DNA from: an uncultured bacterium
Lineage (GTDB): Bacteria > Desulfobacterota_D > UBA1144
Length of the DNA: 64,000 bases
Reading direction: 5' to 3'
Assembly: GCA_913050325.1 (NCBI GenBank)
Contig: CAJWZP010000004.1
Location: 1 to 64,000, forward strand
Numbering within the stretch: position 1 is the stretch's first letter; each line of letters starts with the position of its first letter. A program made the translations under genes and the position numbers. Of the stretch, positions 24,664-32,832 are shown piece after piece. Below the pieces are notes generated by a model. That model was not told the DNA's origin and did no database searches. It worked only from the letters and a program-made list of their open reading frames with translations.

Positions 24664-25248
24664 ATGAAAAACATTAGTATACTTTTATTAATAGCCTTTC
24701 TATTTTTCTCCTGCTCCTCTGCGAACAACTCTATTCTAGAGACTCAAAAAGGACAAATTAACTTTCTTGAAGGTGATATCAAAATTTTTATTGATGGATC
24801 AGAATCACAGAAATTTGAACCTTATGTATTTAATTTAATGAAAAAATCAATGCCAGATGTTAATTTTTCTTTTGTAGAGAGCAATGTGATAGAAATGGAT
24901 TCACTACTAGCCAAAATATATATTAATGATAGGTATACCGAAAGTGATTCAAGAAGTTATGACTATGATAAGTGTGTAGATTTTAATTATAAAAAATTTA
25001 AATGCCTAGAGTATAGAAATACTAGAATGTATTGTTCCTCACATATGTACAAAAGTGATGTTAGTTTCTCATCAAGTAAAAATGGCAATATTGAATCTCA
25101 ATATAGAGAGCTAATAACAAGTAGAGATGAAAAATGTTCTGAATCATACCCTAGTCCAAAGTCCTATAATGATTTAGGAATAGAAAATGACTTTTATGTA
25201 GCACAATGGATTGTTGAAAGCATAGCAAGAACACTATTAGATGATTAA
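24664..25248 (+). CDS. Hypothetical lipoprotein (194 aa)
   Basis: The lipobox is LFFSCSS at residues 13-19. The mature protein contains cysteines around residues 103-122 (KCVDFNYKKFKCLEYR, then RMYCSSHMY) and later DEKCSESY, spaced as if for disulfides in the periplasm. No family is recognised. It is divergent from the secreted protein at 23646 and is followed 2 bases later by the uracil-DNA glycosylase gene on the same strand. Confidence 0.6.
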   Translation: MKNISILLLIAFLFFSCSSANNSILETQKGQINFLEGDIKIFIDGSESQKFEPYVFNLMKKSMPDVNFSFVESNVIEMDSLLAKIYINDRYTESDSRSYDYDKCVDFNYKKFKCLEYRNTRMYCSSHMYKSDVSFSSSKNGNIESQYRELITSRDEKCSESYPSPKSYNDLGIENDFYVAQWIVESIARTLLDD

Positions 25249-25250
25249 AA

Positions 25251-25907
25251 ATGAAAATTAATAGCAAAATAATAAAGTGTCATAATTGCTCAAGACTTGT
25301 AGAGTTTAGGGAAAAAGTAGCAAAAGAAAAAAGAAAGCAATACATTGATGAAGAATATTGGGGAAAACCTGTAACTGGCTTTGGTGATTTAAAAGCAGAG
25401 ACTATCATAGTTGGACTTGCTCCAGCGGCACATGGTGGAAATAGGACAGGAAGGGTTTTTACTGGTGATAAATCTGCTGAATTTCTATATAGATGTCTAC
25501 ACAAAAAAGGAGTTAGTAATCTACCAAACTCTATAAATTTAGAAGATGGTTTAAAGCTAAAAAATACATATATAACTACTGCATTAAAATGTGTACCACC
25601 TGGTGATAAGCCAACTAGTAAAGAATTATTTAATTGTTTTGATTATTTTGGTGAAGAAATGAAGAATTTAAAAAGATCTAAAAGAATTATAGCATTAGGC
25701 AAAATAGCCTTTGATGCATGTATTAAATTTTATAAAAAATATTATGAATTTAAAGTTAAAGATATTTCTTTTGGTCATGGTGCTTCTTATATAATGCCTG
25801 ATAAAAAGGTTTTGTTTGGTTGTTATCATCCAAGTCCAAGAAATGTAAATACAGGAAGAATAGATGAAAAAAAGATGCTAGATTTTTTAGAAAAAGTTTA
25901 TAAATAG
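25251..25907 (+). CDS. Uracil-DNA glycosylase family 5 (UDGb)
   Basis: The enzyme removes uracil, and in this family also hypoxanthine and other deaminated bases, from DNA for base-excision repair. Motif A is VGLAPAAHGGNRTGRVFTGD, where family 5 has no Asp/Asn in the catalytic place. Motif B is CYHPSPRNVNTGR. Cysteines at CHNC near the N terminus and in the centre (KCVPPGD, NCFDYF) fit the 4Fe-4S cluster of families 4 and 5. At 218 residues it has normal length. It begins 2 bases after the lipoprotein gene. AT-rich genomes have strong cytosine deamination pressure, which fits its presence. Confidence 0.93.
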   Translation: MKINSKIIKCHNCSRLVEFREKVAKEKRKQYIDEEYWGKPVTGFGDLKAETIIVGLAPAAHGGNRTGRVFTGDKSAEFLYRCLHKKGVSNLPNSINLEDGLKLKNTYITTALKCVPPGDKPTSKELFNCFDYFGEEMKNLKRSKRIIALGKIAFDACIKFYKKYYEFKVKDISFGHGASYIMPDKKVLFGCYHPSPRNVNTGRIDEKKMLDFLEKVYK

Positions 25908-25911
25908 ACTT

Positions 25912-25962
25912 TCGAGCAAGACTTCAAACAAGTCGCACTCAAGGGGGTGAAATCTTGCTCGA
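25912..25962 (+). other. Long inverted repeat, candidate structured RNA element downstream of udg
   Basis: TCGAGCAAGA (25912-25921) is the perfect complement of TCTTGCTCGA (25953-25962). Inside it two smaller hairpins are possible: GACTT-CAAAC-AAGTC (25920-25934) and CACTC-AAGG-GGGTG (25936-25949), together giving a three-way junction. It lies 4 bases after the udg stop. There is no U-run right after the stem, but an AT-only hairpin with T6 follows at 25972-25991. No known riboswitch or self-cleaving ribozyme core (for example CTGATGA plus GAAA) is present. Confidence 0.45.
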
Positions 25963-26041
25963 TGGTTATATAAAAATATTAAATATTTTTTATTTTAATT
26001 CAATAGATTTTTTTTGATTTTTAAAAATTATATGTACCCAC

Positions 26042-26070
26042 TTGGTATATCTACCATTTTGGTATATAAT
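26042..26070 (+). promoter_or_regulatory. Leaderless promoter with overlapping operator half-sites for the glucosylglycerate operon
   Basis: TTGGTA (26042-26047), a 17-base spacer and TATAAT (26065-26070) predict a start of transcription at or within a base or two of the ATG at 26077, so the first mRNA would lack a leader; no ribosome site is visible. Three half-sites overlay the promoter: TGGTA (26043), its inverse TACCA (26052-26056), and TGGTA again (26060). The first two form TGGTA-tatc-TACCA. This is the layout expected for autorepression by the ribbon-helix-helix protein encoded next. Confidence 0.6.
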
Positions 26071-26076
26071 TTAACT

Positions 26077-26412
26077 ATGGGACGTGATTATCAATTTCAT
26101 TTAAGAATAGACAAATCTATATATAATAAATTAAATAGAATATCTAAAAAAGAAGGTAGAAATCTATCTGATGTAATAAGAGAAGCAATTGCAGAATATT
26201 TAATGACTAGAAATTATCTTGGTGATGATAGCAACAAAAATAATGTAAAGAAGAATAAAGTCCAAAATAAAACTATTGAAAATATAATTGAATCTTTAAC
26301 AGATAGCTATTATAGAAAGAATATTAGTTCAAAAAAAGGCTCAAAAAAGAAAACAATAAAAGAAAAAAATCAAACTATTGAGGAAATCTTGGAAAATCTA
26401 ATCTATGACTGA
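26077..26412 (+). CDS. Ribbon-helix-helix transcriptional regulator
   Basis: I start at the ATG of MGRDYQFHLRIDKS. The longer track start would place the operator and promoter inside the gene. Residues 5-45 form a MetJ/Arc-type ribbon-helix-helix: a strand YQFHLRIDKSIYNKL, then SKKEGRNLSDVIREAIAEYL. The remaining ~65 residues are basic with two copies of a KTIENIIE/TIEEILENL motif, perhaps for oligomerisation. It overlaps the next gene by 8 bases and heads the glucosylglycerate operon, so it probably autoregulates that operon through the TGGTA sites. No toxin partner is present, so it is not a typical antitoxin. Confidence 0.75.
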   Translation: MGRDYQFHLRIDKSIYNKLNRISKKEGRNLSDVIREAIAEYLMTRNYLGDDSNKNNVKKNKVQNKTIENIIESLTDSYYRKNISSKKGSKKKTIKEKNQTIEEILENLIYD

Positions 26413-27232
26413 TTTAAGATATTTGATAATTACTGATTTAGATGGAACTCTTCTTAATTATGAAACTTTCTCTTATAAACCAATCGTTTCATTTATAAAA
26501 AAAATAATAACTAAGAAAATTTTAATTATTCCCAATACAAGTAAAACTAAAGATGAAGTCTTAAAGTTTTTAAATGAAATTAAATATCTTACTCCATTTA
26601 TAGTTGAAAGCGGTAGTGCAATATATTTTCCAAAAAAATTTGACTATTCTGGCAAAATAAAAATAAACGATTTCGAATTAATATATTCTTCGAAAAATAA
26701 AAAAAGTATCAATAAGGTGCTTAATTCAAAAGATTTTCAAAATTATAAAAATCTATATAGAACAACCAGTAAAATAAAAAATACAGACTTAGCAGATTTA
26801 TCTGGTTTGAGTATAAAAAATCTAAAAGATATTAAAAAAAGAGATTTTAGTGAATTAATTATTTGGGACTCATCAAAAAAAAATCTTAATAAATTCAAAA
26901 TGCTTTTAAATAAAAAAGATTTATCACTCCTTGAAGGGGCACGATTCTTGCATCTAAAGGGGAAAGGAGATAAAGGTATCGCAATAAATAAATTATTAAA
27001 ATTTATGAAATCATCTAATATTAATGTAAATAAGACAATTTCTTTGGGTGATAGCAAAAATGATATACCTATGTTAAATAGAACAGATTTTTCTTGTATT
27101 ATTAAACTACCAAATAAGAATTATATAAATTTTAATGGAGAATCAGTATTTCGATCAAAAAAAGAAGCACCATTAGGCTGGAAGGAAGCTCTAATGTCTA
27201 TAGGAGAGTTTGCTGATTATGTGTATGAATAA
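26405..27232 (+). CDS. HAD phosphatase, glucosyl/mannosyl-3-phosphoglycerate phosphatase
   Basis: The 275-residue member of the HAD MPGP family removes the phosphate from glucosyl- or mannosyl-3-phosphoglycerate. Motif I is IITDLDGTLL, motif II IPNTSKT, motif III includes GKGDKGIAINKLL, and motif IV is SLGDSKNDIPML. FIVESGSAIYFP is typical of the MPGP cap-type family. Adjacent GpgS-type synthase implies the glucosyl substrate. The start overlaps the regulator by 8 bases, and its stop overlaps the synthase start (TAATG), so expression is coupled. Confidence 0.88.
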   Translation: MTDLRYLIITDLDGTLLNYETFSYKPIVSFIKKIITKKILIIPNTSKTKDEVLKFLNEIKYLTPFIVESGSAIYFPKKFDYSGKIKINDFELIYSSKNKKSINKVLNSKDFQNYKNLYRTTSKIKNTDLADLSGLSIKNLKDIKKRDFSELIIWDSSKKNLNKFKMLLNKKDLSLLEGARFLHLKGKGDKGIAINKLLKFMKSSNINVNKTISLGDSKNDIPMLNRTDFSCIIKLPNKNYINFNGESVFRSKKEAPLGWKEALMSIGEFADYVYE

Positions 27233-28440
27233 TGTCGGATTTTCATCAAAACGGAATAATAACAACACTACATAATTTTAACAATTTATCTAAAAAAACT
27301 ATAGAAGAGGAATTGAAAAAGTTTTCTAAAAAAAGGCCTATTCATTTAATTCTTCCTTCTTTGTTTTCGGAATTAAAAAGACCTGCTCTTAAAAAAATAA
27401 TTTCGGAACTTAATAAAGTAAACTATATCAGTGAAGTAATAATTGGTCTTGATCAGGCAAATGAAAATGAATTTAAATATTCTAAAAAATTTTTTAAAAG
27501 CCTTAAGATTCCTCATACTATATTATGGAATGATGGACCAAAACTACTAAAATTAAATTCTGAACTTGAAAATATAAATCTCGCACCTAAAGAGTTTGGC
27601 AAGGGAAGGAATGTTTGGTATTGTCTTGGATATTCTATATCAACAGATAAAGCTGAAGCAATAGCAATTCATGATTGTGATATTGTCACGTACACATCGG
27701 ATATTTTATCAAAGCTTATTTACCCTATAGTTAATCCCAATTTGAATTTTGAGTTTTGTAAAGGATATTACCCTAGAGTCTATGGAAATAAAATGAGTGG
27801 AAGAGCTTCTAGACTGTTAGTAACTCCATTGATTAAATCTCTTAAAAAAATTATAGGTGAAAATGAGTATTTAGATTTTATGGATTCATTTAGATATCCA
27901 TTGGCTGGAGAATGTTCGTTTAGAAAAAGAATTTTAAGAGATTTAAAAATACCTAGCGACTGGGGTCTTGAAATAGGCATCCTCTCTGAAATGCATAGAA
28001 ATTATAGAAATAGTAAAATTTGTCAAATCGATATAGCTGATAAATATGAACACAAACACCAAGATCTCTCAGACAATGATATAAACAAAGGATTGTCAAA
28101 AATGTCAATTGATATATCAAAAACTTTTATTAGAAAACTAGCAACCCAAGGACATATTTTTTCACTAGAGACATTCAGAACCCTAAAAGCTACATATTTA
28201 AGGACAGCCCTAGATTATGTCGAAATCTATAAAAAAGATGCAATCATGAATAATATTCTTTACGATGAGCATACTGAAGAAAAAGCCGTAGATGTATTCT
28301 CCGAGAACATAATGAAAGCTGGTGAGATATATTTAGACTTACCATTAGATACTCCTTTCATCCCTACATGGAATAGAGTTGAGAGTGCAAAACCCGATTT
28401 TCTAAAAAAATTAAAAAAAGCTGTGGAATATTATAATTAA
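27232..28440 (+). CDS. gpgS: Glucosyl-3-phosphoglycerate synthase
   Basis: This glycosyltransferase makes glucosyl-3-phosphoglycerate from a nucleotide-glucose donor and 3-phosphoglycerate, the first step to the compatible solute glucosylglycerate. The 402-residue protein shows the DxD-like IAIHDCDIVTY, then CKGYYPRVYGNKMSGRASRLLVTPL, the acceptor region SFRYPLAGECSFRK, the SDWGLEIGILSEMH helix, and DKYEHKHQDLS. These are standard for GpgS. The gene lies between the phosphatase and the phosphorylase with one-base overlaps. Glucosylglycerate accumulates in marine bacteria under salt stress or nitrogen limitation. Confidence 0.9.
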   Translation: MSDFHQNGIITTLHNFNNLSKKTIEEELKKFSKKRPIHLILPSLFSELKRPALKKIISELNKVNYISEVIIGLDQANENEFKYSKKFFKSLKIPHTILWNDGPKLLKLNSELENINLAPKEFGKGRNVWYCLGYSISTDKAEAIAIHDCDIVTYTSDILSKLIYPIVNPNLNFEFCKGYYPRVYGNKMSGRASRLLVTPLIKSLKKIIGENEYLDFMDSFRYPLAGECSFRKRILRDLKIPSDWGLEIGILSEMHRNYRNSKICQIDIADKYEHKHQDLSDNDINKGLSKMSIDISKTFIRKLATQGHIFSLETFRTLKATYLRTALDYVEIYKKDAIMNNILYDEHTEEKAVDVFSENIMKAGEIYLDLPLDTPFIPTWNRVESAKPDFLKKLKKAVEYYN

Positions 28441-30176
28441 TGGATAAAGATTTTGAAGCGGAGGTGACACTGCATTTAAAAAGAATTTATAAAGGGATTA
28501 ATATAAATAAAAAAATAGATGTATTTGCCAAAGAGCTCATAAACATTATTGGAAAAAATAAGAAGTTTAAACAACCTGAAATAGGAAAAAACCTATGGTC
28601 AGAAGATGATATTATGTTGATAGCTTATGGAAATTCAATCAACTCTCCGGGACAAGAACCTCTTAAAACATTAGGAAATTTTGCAAGTAAACACTATAAA
28701 GATTTATTCACTATAGTTCATATTCTGCCATTCTTTCCTTTTAGTTCCGATGATGGCTTTGCTGTTATGGACTATTATGAAGTTGATAAGAAGCTTGGTG
28801 ATTGGAAAGATATAAAAAAAATATCAACAGATTTTAAACTAATGAGCGACCTTGTTATAAATCATATTTCCAGTCAAAGCGAGTGGTTCAAAAATTTTTT
28901 AAAGGACAAAGGTAAAGGTAAAGACTATTTTCTTGTTGTTGACAATAAAATTGATTTAAACAAAGTGTTTAGGCCTCGTGCAAATGATATTAAAAAACCT
29001 GTAAAAATAAATGGTGTAGATAAAAGTGTTTGGTGTACATTTGGTCATGATCAGATAGATTTTGATTTTTCTAATCCGGAGGTACTAAAAGAATTTGTAT
29101 CAATTATTAAATTTTATTTAGATAATGGTGTTAAACTTTTTAGACTCGATGCAATTGCCTTCATTTGGAAACAAAAAGGTACAAGATGTATCAATTTAAA
29201 CCAAACCCATGAAATTATTAGATTATTTAGGACCCTAATTGATCATTGCTATGACGACATTGTAATTTTAACAGAGACTAATATCCTAAAAAGGGAAAAT
29301 TTAACATATTTTGGAAATTCTAATGAAGCCCATTGGATTTATAATTTTTCTCTACCCCCTATATTGATATATACAATGATTACCGGGGATTGTACAAGGC
29401 TTGTCCAATGGTCAATGACAATGCCACCTTCACAAAATGGTACAGCATATTTAAACTTTATTTCTTCACATGACGGAATTGGACTTAGACCAGCTGAAGG
29501 AATTTTAAATCAAAAAGAACTTGATCTCTTAGTGAGTTCAATTGTAAAACTGGGGGGTAAAATTTCTTCAAGGAAAACACCACAGGGAAAGTTAGCAGCA
29601 TACGAAATGAATATAACTGTTGTTGATGCACTATCAGGAGATAAGGATGGTTTTGACGAATTCTCACTCGAAAGATTTATGTGTGCCCATGCCATTATGC
29701 TCTCTTTAGAAGGAGTTCCAGCAATATATTTTAATGCACTTGTAGGAACTAAAAATGACTATATAGGTTTAGAAAAAACTAAAATGAATAGATCCATTAA
29801 CAGATTCAAATGGAAAAAAGATGAATTATCATCAATTATGGATGATAAAAATTCCCATAATTATAGAAAGTTTAATGCATTAAAAAGACTTATTTCTATT
29901 AGAAAGAACCAAAAGGCATTTCATCCAAATGCTAGCCAATTCACTTTACAGCTTAATAAAAAAATATTTGGATTTTATAGACAATCAACCGATAGAGAAC
30001 AAACAATTTTTTGCCTTAGTAACGTATCAAACAAATACCATTCCTTATCATTAATTGACTTAAATATAAAAATCAGCGGTCAATGGAAAGATCTCATCTC
30101 TGAGGATAGTTTAGAATTTGATGATAATTATTTACACTTAAAGCCCTATCAAACGGTCTGGCTTTCAAATTTATAA
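28440..30176 (+). CDS. GH13_18 sugar phosphorylase, probable glucosylglycerate phosphorylase
   Basis: The 578-residue alpha-amylase-fold phosphorylase resembles sucrose phosphorylase and YcjM-type glucosylglycerate phosphorylase. Motifs: TIVHILPFFPFSSDDGFAV, MSDLVINHIS, the nucleophile Asp in KLFRLDAIAF, the acid/base Glu in VILTETNIL, and ISSHDGIGLRP with the transition-state Asp. Two-domain closing strands end in YQTVWLSN. Placed after gpgS and its phosphatase, it most likely degrades glucosylglycerate with phosphate to glucose 1-phosphate and glycerate, recovering energy when the solute is no longer needed. Sucrose as substrate cannot be excluded from sequence alone. Confidence 0.82.
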   Translation: MDKDFEAEVTLHLKRIYKGININKKIDVFAKELINIIGKNKKFKQPEIGKNLWSEDDIMLIAYGNSINSPGQEPLKTLGNFASKHYKDLFTIVHILPFFPFSSDDGFAVMDYYEVDKKLGDWKDIKKISTDFKLMSDLVINHISSQSEWFKNFLKDKGKGKDYFLVVDNKIDLNKVFRPRANDIKKPVKINGVDKSVWCTFGHDQIDFDFSNPEVLKEFVSIIKFYLDNGVKLFRLDAIAFIWKQKGTRCINLNQTHEIIRLFRTLIDHCYDDIVILTETNILKRENLTYFGNSNEAHWIYNFSLPPILIYTMITGDCTRLVQWSMTMPPSQNGTAYLNFISSHDGIGLRPAEGILNQKELDLLVSSIVKLGGKISSRKTPQGKLAAYEMNITVVDALSGDKDGFDEFSLERFMCAHAIMLSLEGVPAIYFNALVGTKNDYIGLEKTKMNRSINRFKWKKDELSSIMDDKNSHNYRKFNALKRLISIRKNQKAFHPNASQFTLQLNKKIFGFYRQSTDREQTIFCLSNVSNKYHSLSLIDLNIKISGQWKDLISEDSLEFDDNYLHLKPYQTVWLSNL

Positions 30177-30219
30177 AAATTTAAACTTAATTAATAAAAT
30201 GTGTATTATTTAATAACAT

Positions 30220-31197
30220 ATGAGGATTTGCGAAGTAATTGCCGACAAAAAATATAAACGTATTTTAATAACTATTGCAGAAAAACAAGGTGCAATAGAT
30301 TATTGGTGGTCCTCTGAACTTGAAGATGGTCGTCAAATATTTACAATGGTTGTCGCAGATGATACAAGACAATCTTTAATTGATAGCATACAAGTTCTTT
30401 TTGAAAATGATAAGAAAGCTAAAATTCTAATATTGCCTGTTGATGCATCAATACCTCGACTTCAGGAATCAAAAGATACTGGATCTGAAATATCATCTAA
30501 AACTACTCGTGAAGAATTATTTGAACAAGTTACTAAAGGCGTTAACTTCAATCTGAATTACGTGTTTATGGTTATCCTCTCATCTATAGTTGCAACTATT
30601 GGTCTATCAGAAGATAATATTGCTGTTGTAGTAGGAGCAATGGTTATAGCGCCTTTGCTAGGTCCTAATCTGGCTTTATCCTTTGCTGCTACAATTGGAT
30701 CAAAAAAATTAATAATATCATCATTAAAATCTCTTTTAATGGGCATATTACTTACATTATGCGTAACATTTTCAATTTCTTTTTTTACAAATATTAATTT
30801 CTTAAGTGACGAAATAATATCAAGAACGCAAGTTGGAATTGGAGATATAGTTCTTGCATTAGCATCTGGTGCTGCTGCAGCACTTTCAATGACTACAGGT
30901 ATATCAGCATCTTTAGTTGGAGTTATGGTATCTGTGGCACTTCTCCCTCCTGCTGCTAGCTTTGCTATTTTATTAGCAAATGAAAAAATAGAATTAGCTG
31001 CTGGTGCATTAATTTTACTTTTAATAAATACAGTTTGTGTTCAAATAAGTGGAAGTCTTGCATTCTTATATCAAGGGTTTAGAGGAAGAACTTATATGGA
31101 AAGAGAAGAGGCAAAAAGTGGATTAGCAATTTTCACAATATTTTGGACAATACTGATAGCAATACTAATTACCAGTTTAATTTTTTATAAGGTGTGA
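30220..31197 (+). CDS. DUF389 (TIGR00341) membrane protein
   Basis: The 325-residue product has an ~85-residue soluble N-terminal domain (MRICEVIADKKYKRILITIAE) and about six membrane helices from residue ~112 onward. Typical DUF389 motifs are SSIVATIGLSEDNIAVVVGAMVIAPLLGPNLALSFA and MTTGISASLVGVMVSVALLPPAASFAI. Family function is unknown; a transport role is often assumed. It stands after the glucosylglycerate operon with a 43-base gap, and has no visible ribosome site before its ATG. Confidence 0.85.
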   Translation: MRICEVIADKKYKRILITIAEKQGAIDYWWSSELEDGRQIFTMVVADDTRQSLIDSIQVLFENDKKAKILILPVDASIPRLQESKDTGSEISSKTTREELFEQVTKGVNFNLNYVFMVILSSIVATIGLSEDNIAVVVGAMVIAPLLGPNLALSFAATIGSKKLIISSLKSLLMGILLTLCVTFSISFFTNINFLSDEIISRTQVGIGDIVLALASGAAAALSMTTGISASLVGVMVSVALLPPAASFAILLANEKIELAAGALILLLINTVCVQISGSLAFLYQGFRGRTYMEREEAKSGLAIFTIFWTILIAILITSLIFYKV

Positions 31198-31200
31198 ATT

Positions 31201-31602
31201 ATGTCAGATTGGATAAACAAAATGCTCAAAGATAATTTTATAGAAGAATTAGGAATAGAACTTGAAGATATAACAAATAAAGAAAAAATTAAATTAAAGA
31301 TGATTGCAAAAAAAAAGTTGAAAGCTCCAAATGGATATATTCATGGCGGAGCTATAACTTCTCTAGCTGATACTGCTTGTGGTATAGCAACTTTTTTAAA
31401 TATTGATACAAATCAAAATTTTACAACTATTGAACTAAAGACAAATTTTATAAGCGCAGCGAAGATTAATGATGAACTAATTTGTGAAGCTATATTGATT
31501 CATAAAGGGAGAACCACACAAGTTTGGGACTCAACAGTGAGTAATGCGAACAGTAATAAAAAAGTGGCTATTATGAGATGTACGCAGTTTATTTTTGAAT
31601 AA
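31201..31602 (+). CDS. PaaI-like hotdog-fold thioesterase
   Basis: The 133-residue hotdog protein has the PaaI/YdiI-type active-site loop GYIHGGAITSLADTACGIAT and the later TTIELKTNFISAA strand. Such enzymes hydrolyse acyl- or aryl-CoA thioesters. The substrate is not predictable. It starts 3 bases after the DUF389 gene on the same strand and converges with an enoyl-CoA-hydratase-like gene. Confidence 0.85.
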   Translation: MSDWINKMLKDNFIEELGIELEDITNKEKIKLKMIAKKKLKAPNGYIHGGAITSLADTACGIATFLNIDTNQNFTTIELKTNFISAAKINDELICEAILIHKGRTTQVWDSTVSNANSNKKVAIMRCTQFIFE

Positions 31603-31604
31603 GA

Positions 31605-32342
31605 CTATTTCTTAATTTTAATTTTTTTAAGTTTTTCTTGGGTTTCATTTATATAAAAAATATCTAAGAACTTTTCTATGGAATCATCTTGATCGATTAA
31701 GGCTGACTTATTTTTCGACCTAATTTTATCTTTCATATCCTTTATAATATTCAGATCTTTCTTTGAAAAATCTTCGATAATATTAGAAAAAAAATTCTCA
31801 TCATCATATTTGGTATCGACTAGAGATAAATTTATTGCTTGATCAACATTTAGAAGTTTTCCGCCCAGTAATATTTCTTTTGCATTTTTATTTCCAACAA
31901 CTTCTTTTAAAATTTCAATTGTAGATTCAAACAATGATAACCCAATATTAATTTCATTTAATGCAATCTTGGATTTATTATTAATCATAAACCTAAAGTC
32001 TGTGCTTAAAGCAATCATGCAACCTCCACCAGTTGCATGGCCATTAATTTTTGCTATCGTTATCTGATCTAGCAAATATATTTTTTTGCACAAATTCAAA
32101 AGTGAAATGATTATTCCCTTGACCTCATCTCTATTCTTTTCTAATAATTCAGGAATGTCTAAACCAAAAGAAAAGAATTTACTGTTTCCACCTGAAAAAA
32201 TTATAAGATTAGTATTAGCAGGAATGTTATCTAAAAAGTTATGTAATTCAGTAAGCAAGGGGAGGTTTAGTGCATTAACAGGGCTTCTTGCAAAAGAAAC
32301 CTCCACTGATTTATCGATTTGCTTAACTTCTATAAAGCTCAT
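31605..32342 (-). CDS. Enoyl-CoA hydratase/isomerase family protein
   Basis: The 245-residue crotonase-fold protein shows VSFARSPVNALNLPLL at the N terminus, FSFGLDIPELL (oxyanion-hole strand), TIAKINGHATGGGCMIAL with the second oxyanion-hole glycines, and the fall to FRFMINNKSKIALNEINIGL. The usual catalytic Glu pair of hydratases is not clearly there; Glu in ALNEINIGL corresponds to one position. It could be a delta-3,delta-2-enoyl-CoA isomerase or a hydratase. It is convergent with the PaaI-like gene. Confidence 0.8.
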   Translation of the reverse strand: MSFIEVKQIDKSVEVSFARSPVNALNLPLLTELHNFLDNIPANTNLIIFSGGNSKFFSFGLDIPELLEKNRDEVKGIIISLLNLCKKIYLLDQITIAKINGHATGGGCMIALSTDFRFMINNKSKIALNEINIGLSLFESTIEILKEVVGNKNAKEILLGGKLLNVDQAINLSLVDTKYDDENFFSNIIEDFSKKDLNIIKDMKDKIRSKNKSALIDQDDSIEKFLDIFYINETQEKLKKIKIKK

Positions 32343-32363
32343 CCAATGATTATATATGAAAAA

Positions 32364-32513
32364 CTACATAACAAAGGAGTAAACAAGAAAAACTGTCACA
32401 AACAACACAGCAAAGTAAGAACCTAATGCATTGACTAACGGGGACATTGGCTTCATGTGTTGGTCATACAGTTTAAGATATTCAGCCTTGCTTCTCTGGA
32501 CTTTTCTTCTCAT
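32364..32513 (-). CDS. Small single-pass membrane protein
   Basis: I start at the ATG of MRRKVQRSKAEYLKLY, 12 codons inside the track ORF. The 49-residue product has a basic N terminus and one membrane helix (LGSYFAVLFVTVFLVYSF) at the C terminus. The sequence QRSKAEYLKLYDQHMKPMSPLVNALG looks conserved rather than random, but no family is recognised. It lies 21 bases upstream of the enoyl-CoA hydratase gene in the same direction. Confidence 0.5.
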   Translation of the reverse strand: MRRKVQRSKAEYLKLYDQHMKPMSPLVNALGSYFAVLFVTVFLVYSFVM

Positions 32514-32640
32514 TATATACCTCTTATTACGAATATAAGTAATAATCATTTTATGTCAAGGTTTTTTATTAAATAAATACATTTTTTCTGGACATAAACA
32601 TATTATTAGTAAAAAAATCTATTTCAGTTAAATTATATGT

Positions 32641-32814
32641 ATGAGAATTTTAATAATATTTACAATTTTTTTATCTTTTACACTAACAAACGTGTCATTT
32701 GCTGGTCATTGTAGTGGCGGTCATGATAAGAAATCAGATTCTTGTTCTGAAAATTCTTATGGCGATAAAGCATCATCTTGCAGTGAAAAATCAAGCGATA
32801 GACAAGAAAGTTAG
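32641..32814 (+). CDS. Small secreted Cys/Ser-rich protein (57 aa), too short for the ORF track
   Basis: The frame reads MRILIIFTIFLSFTLTNVSF then AGHCSGGHDKKSDSC and a Cys/Ser/Glu-rich end. It has a clear signal peptide and a mature part of about 36 residues with three cysteines and two histidines, so metal binding is plausible. It ends 18 bases before the azurin gene in the same direction, suggesting cotranscription and a copper-related role. No family is recognised. Confidence 0.55.
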   Translation: MRILIIFTIFLSFTLTNVSFAGHCSGGHDKKSDSCSENSYGDKASSCSEKSSDRQES

Positions 32815-32832
32815 TTAAAACAGGAGATTATA

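Noticed and set aside
25912-25962. Hammerhead-type ribozyme
   Set aside because: The stem-junction layout suggested it, but CTGATGA and the paired GAAA core are missing.
26077-26412. Toxin-antitoxin system
   Set aside because: The RHH protein could be an antitoxin, but the next gene is clearly an MPGP-type phosphatase, not a toxin.
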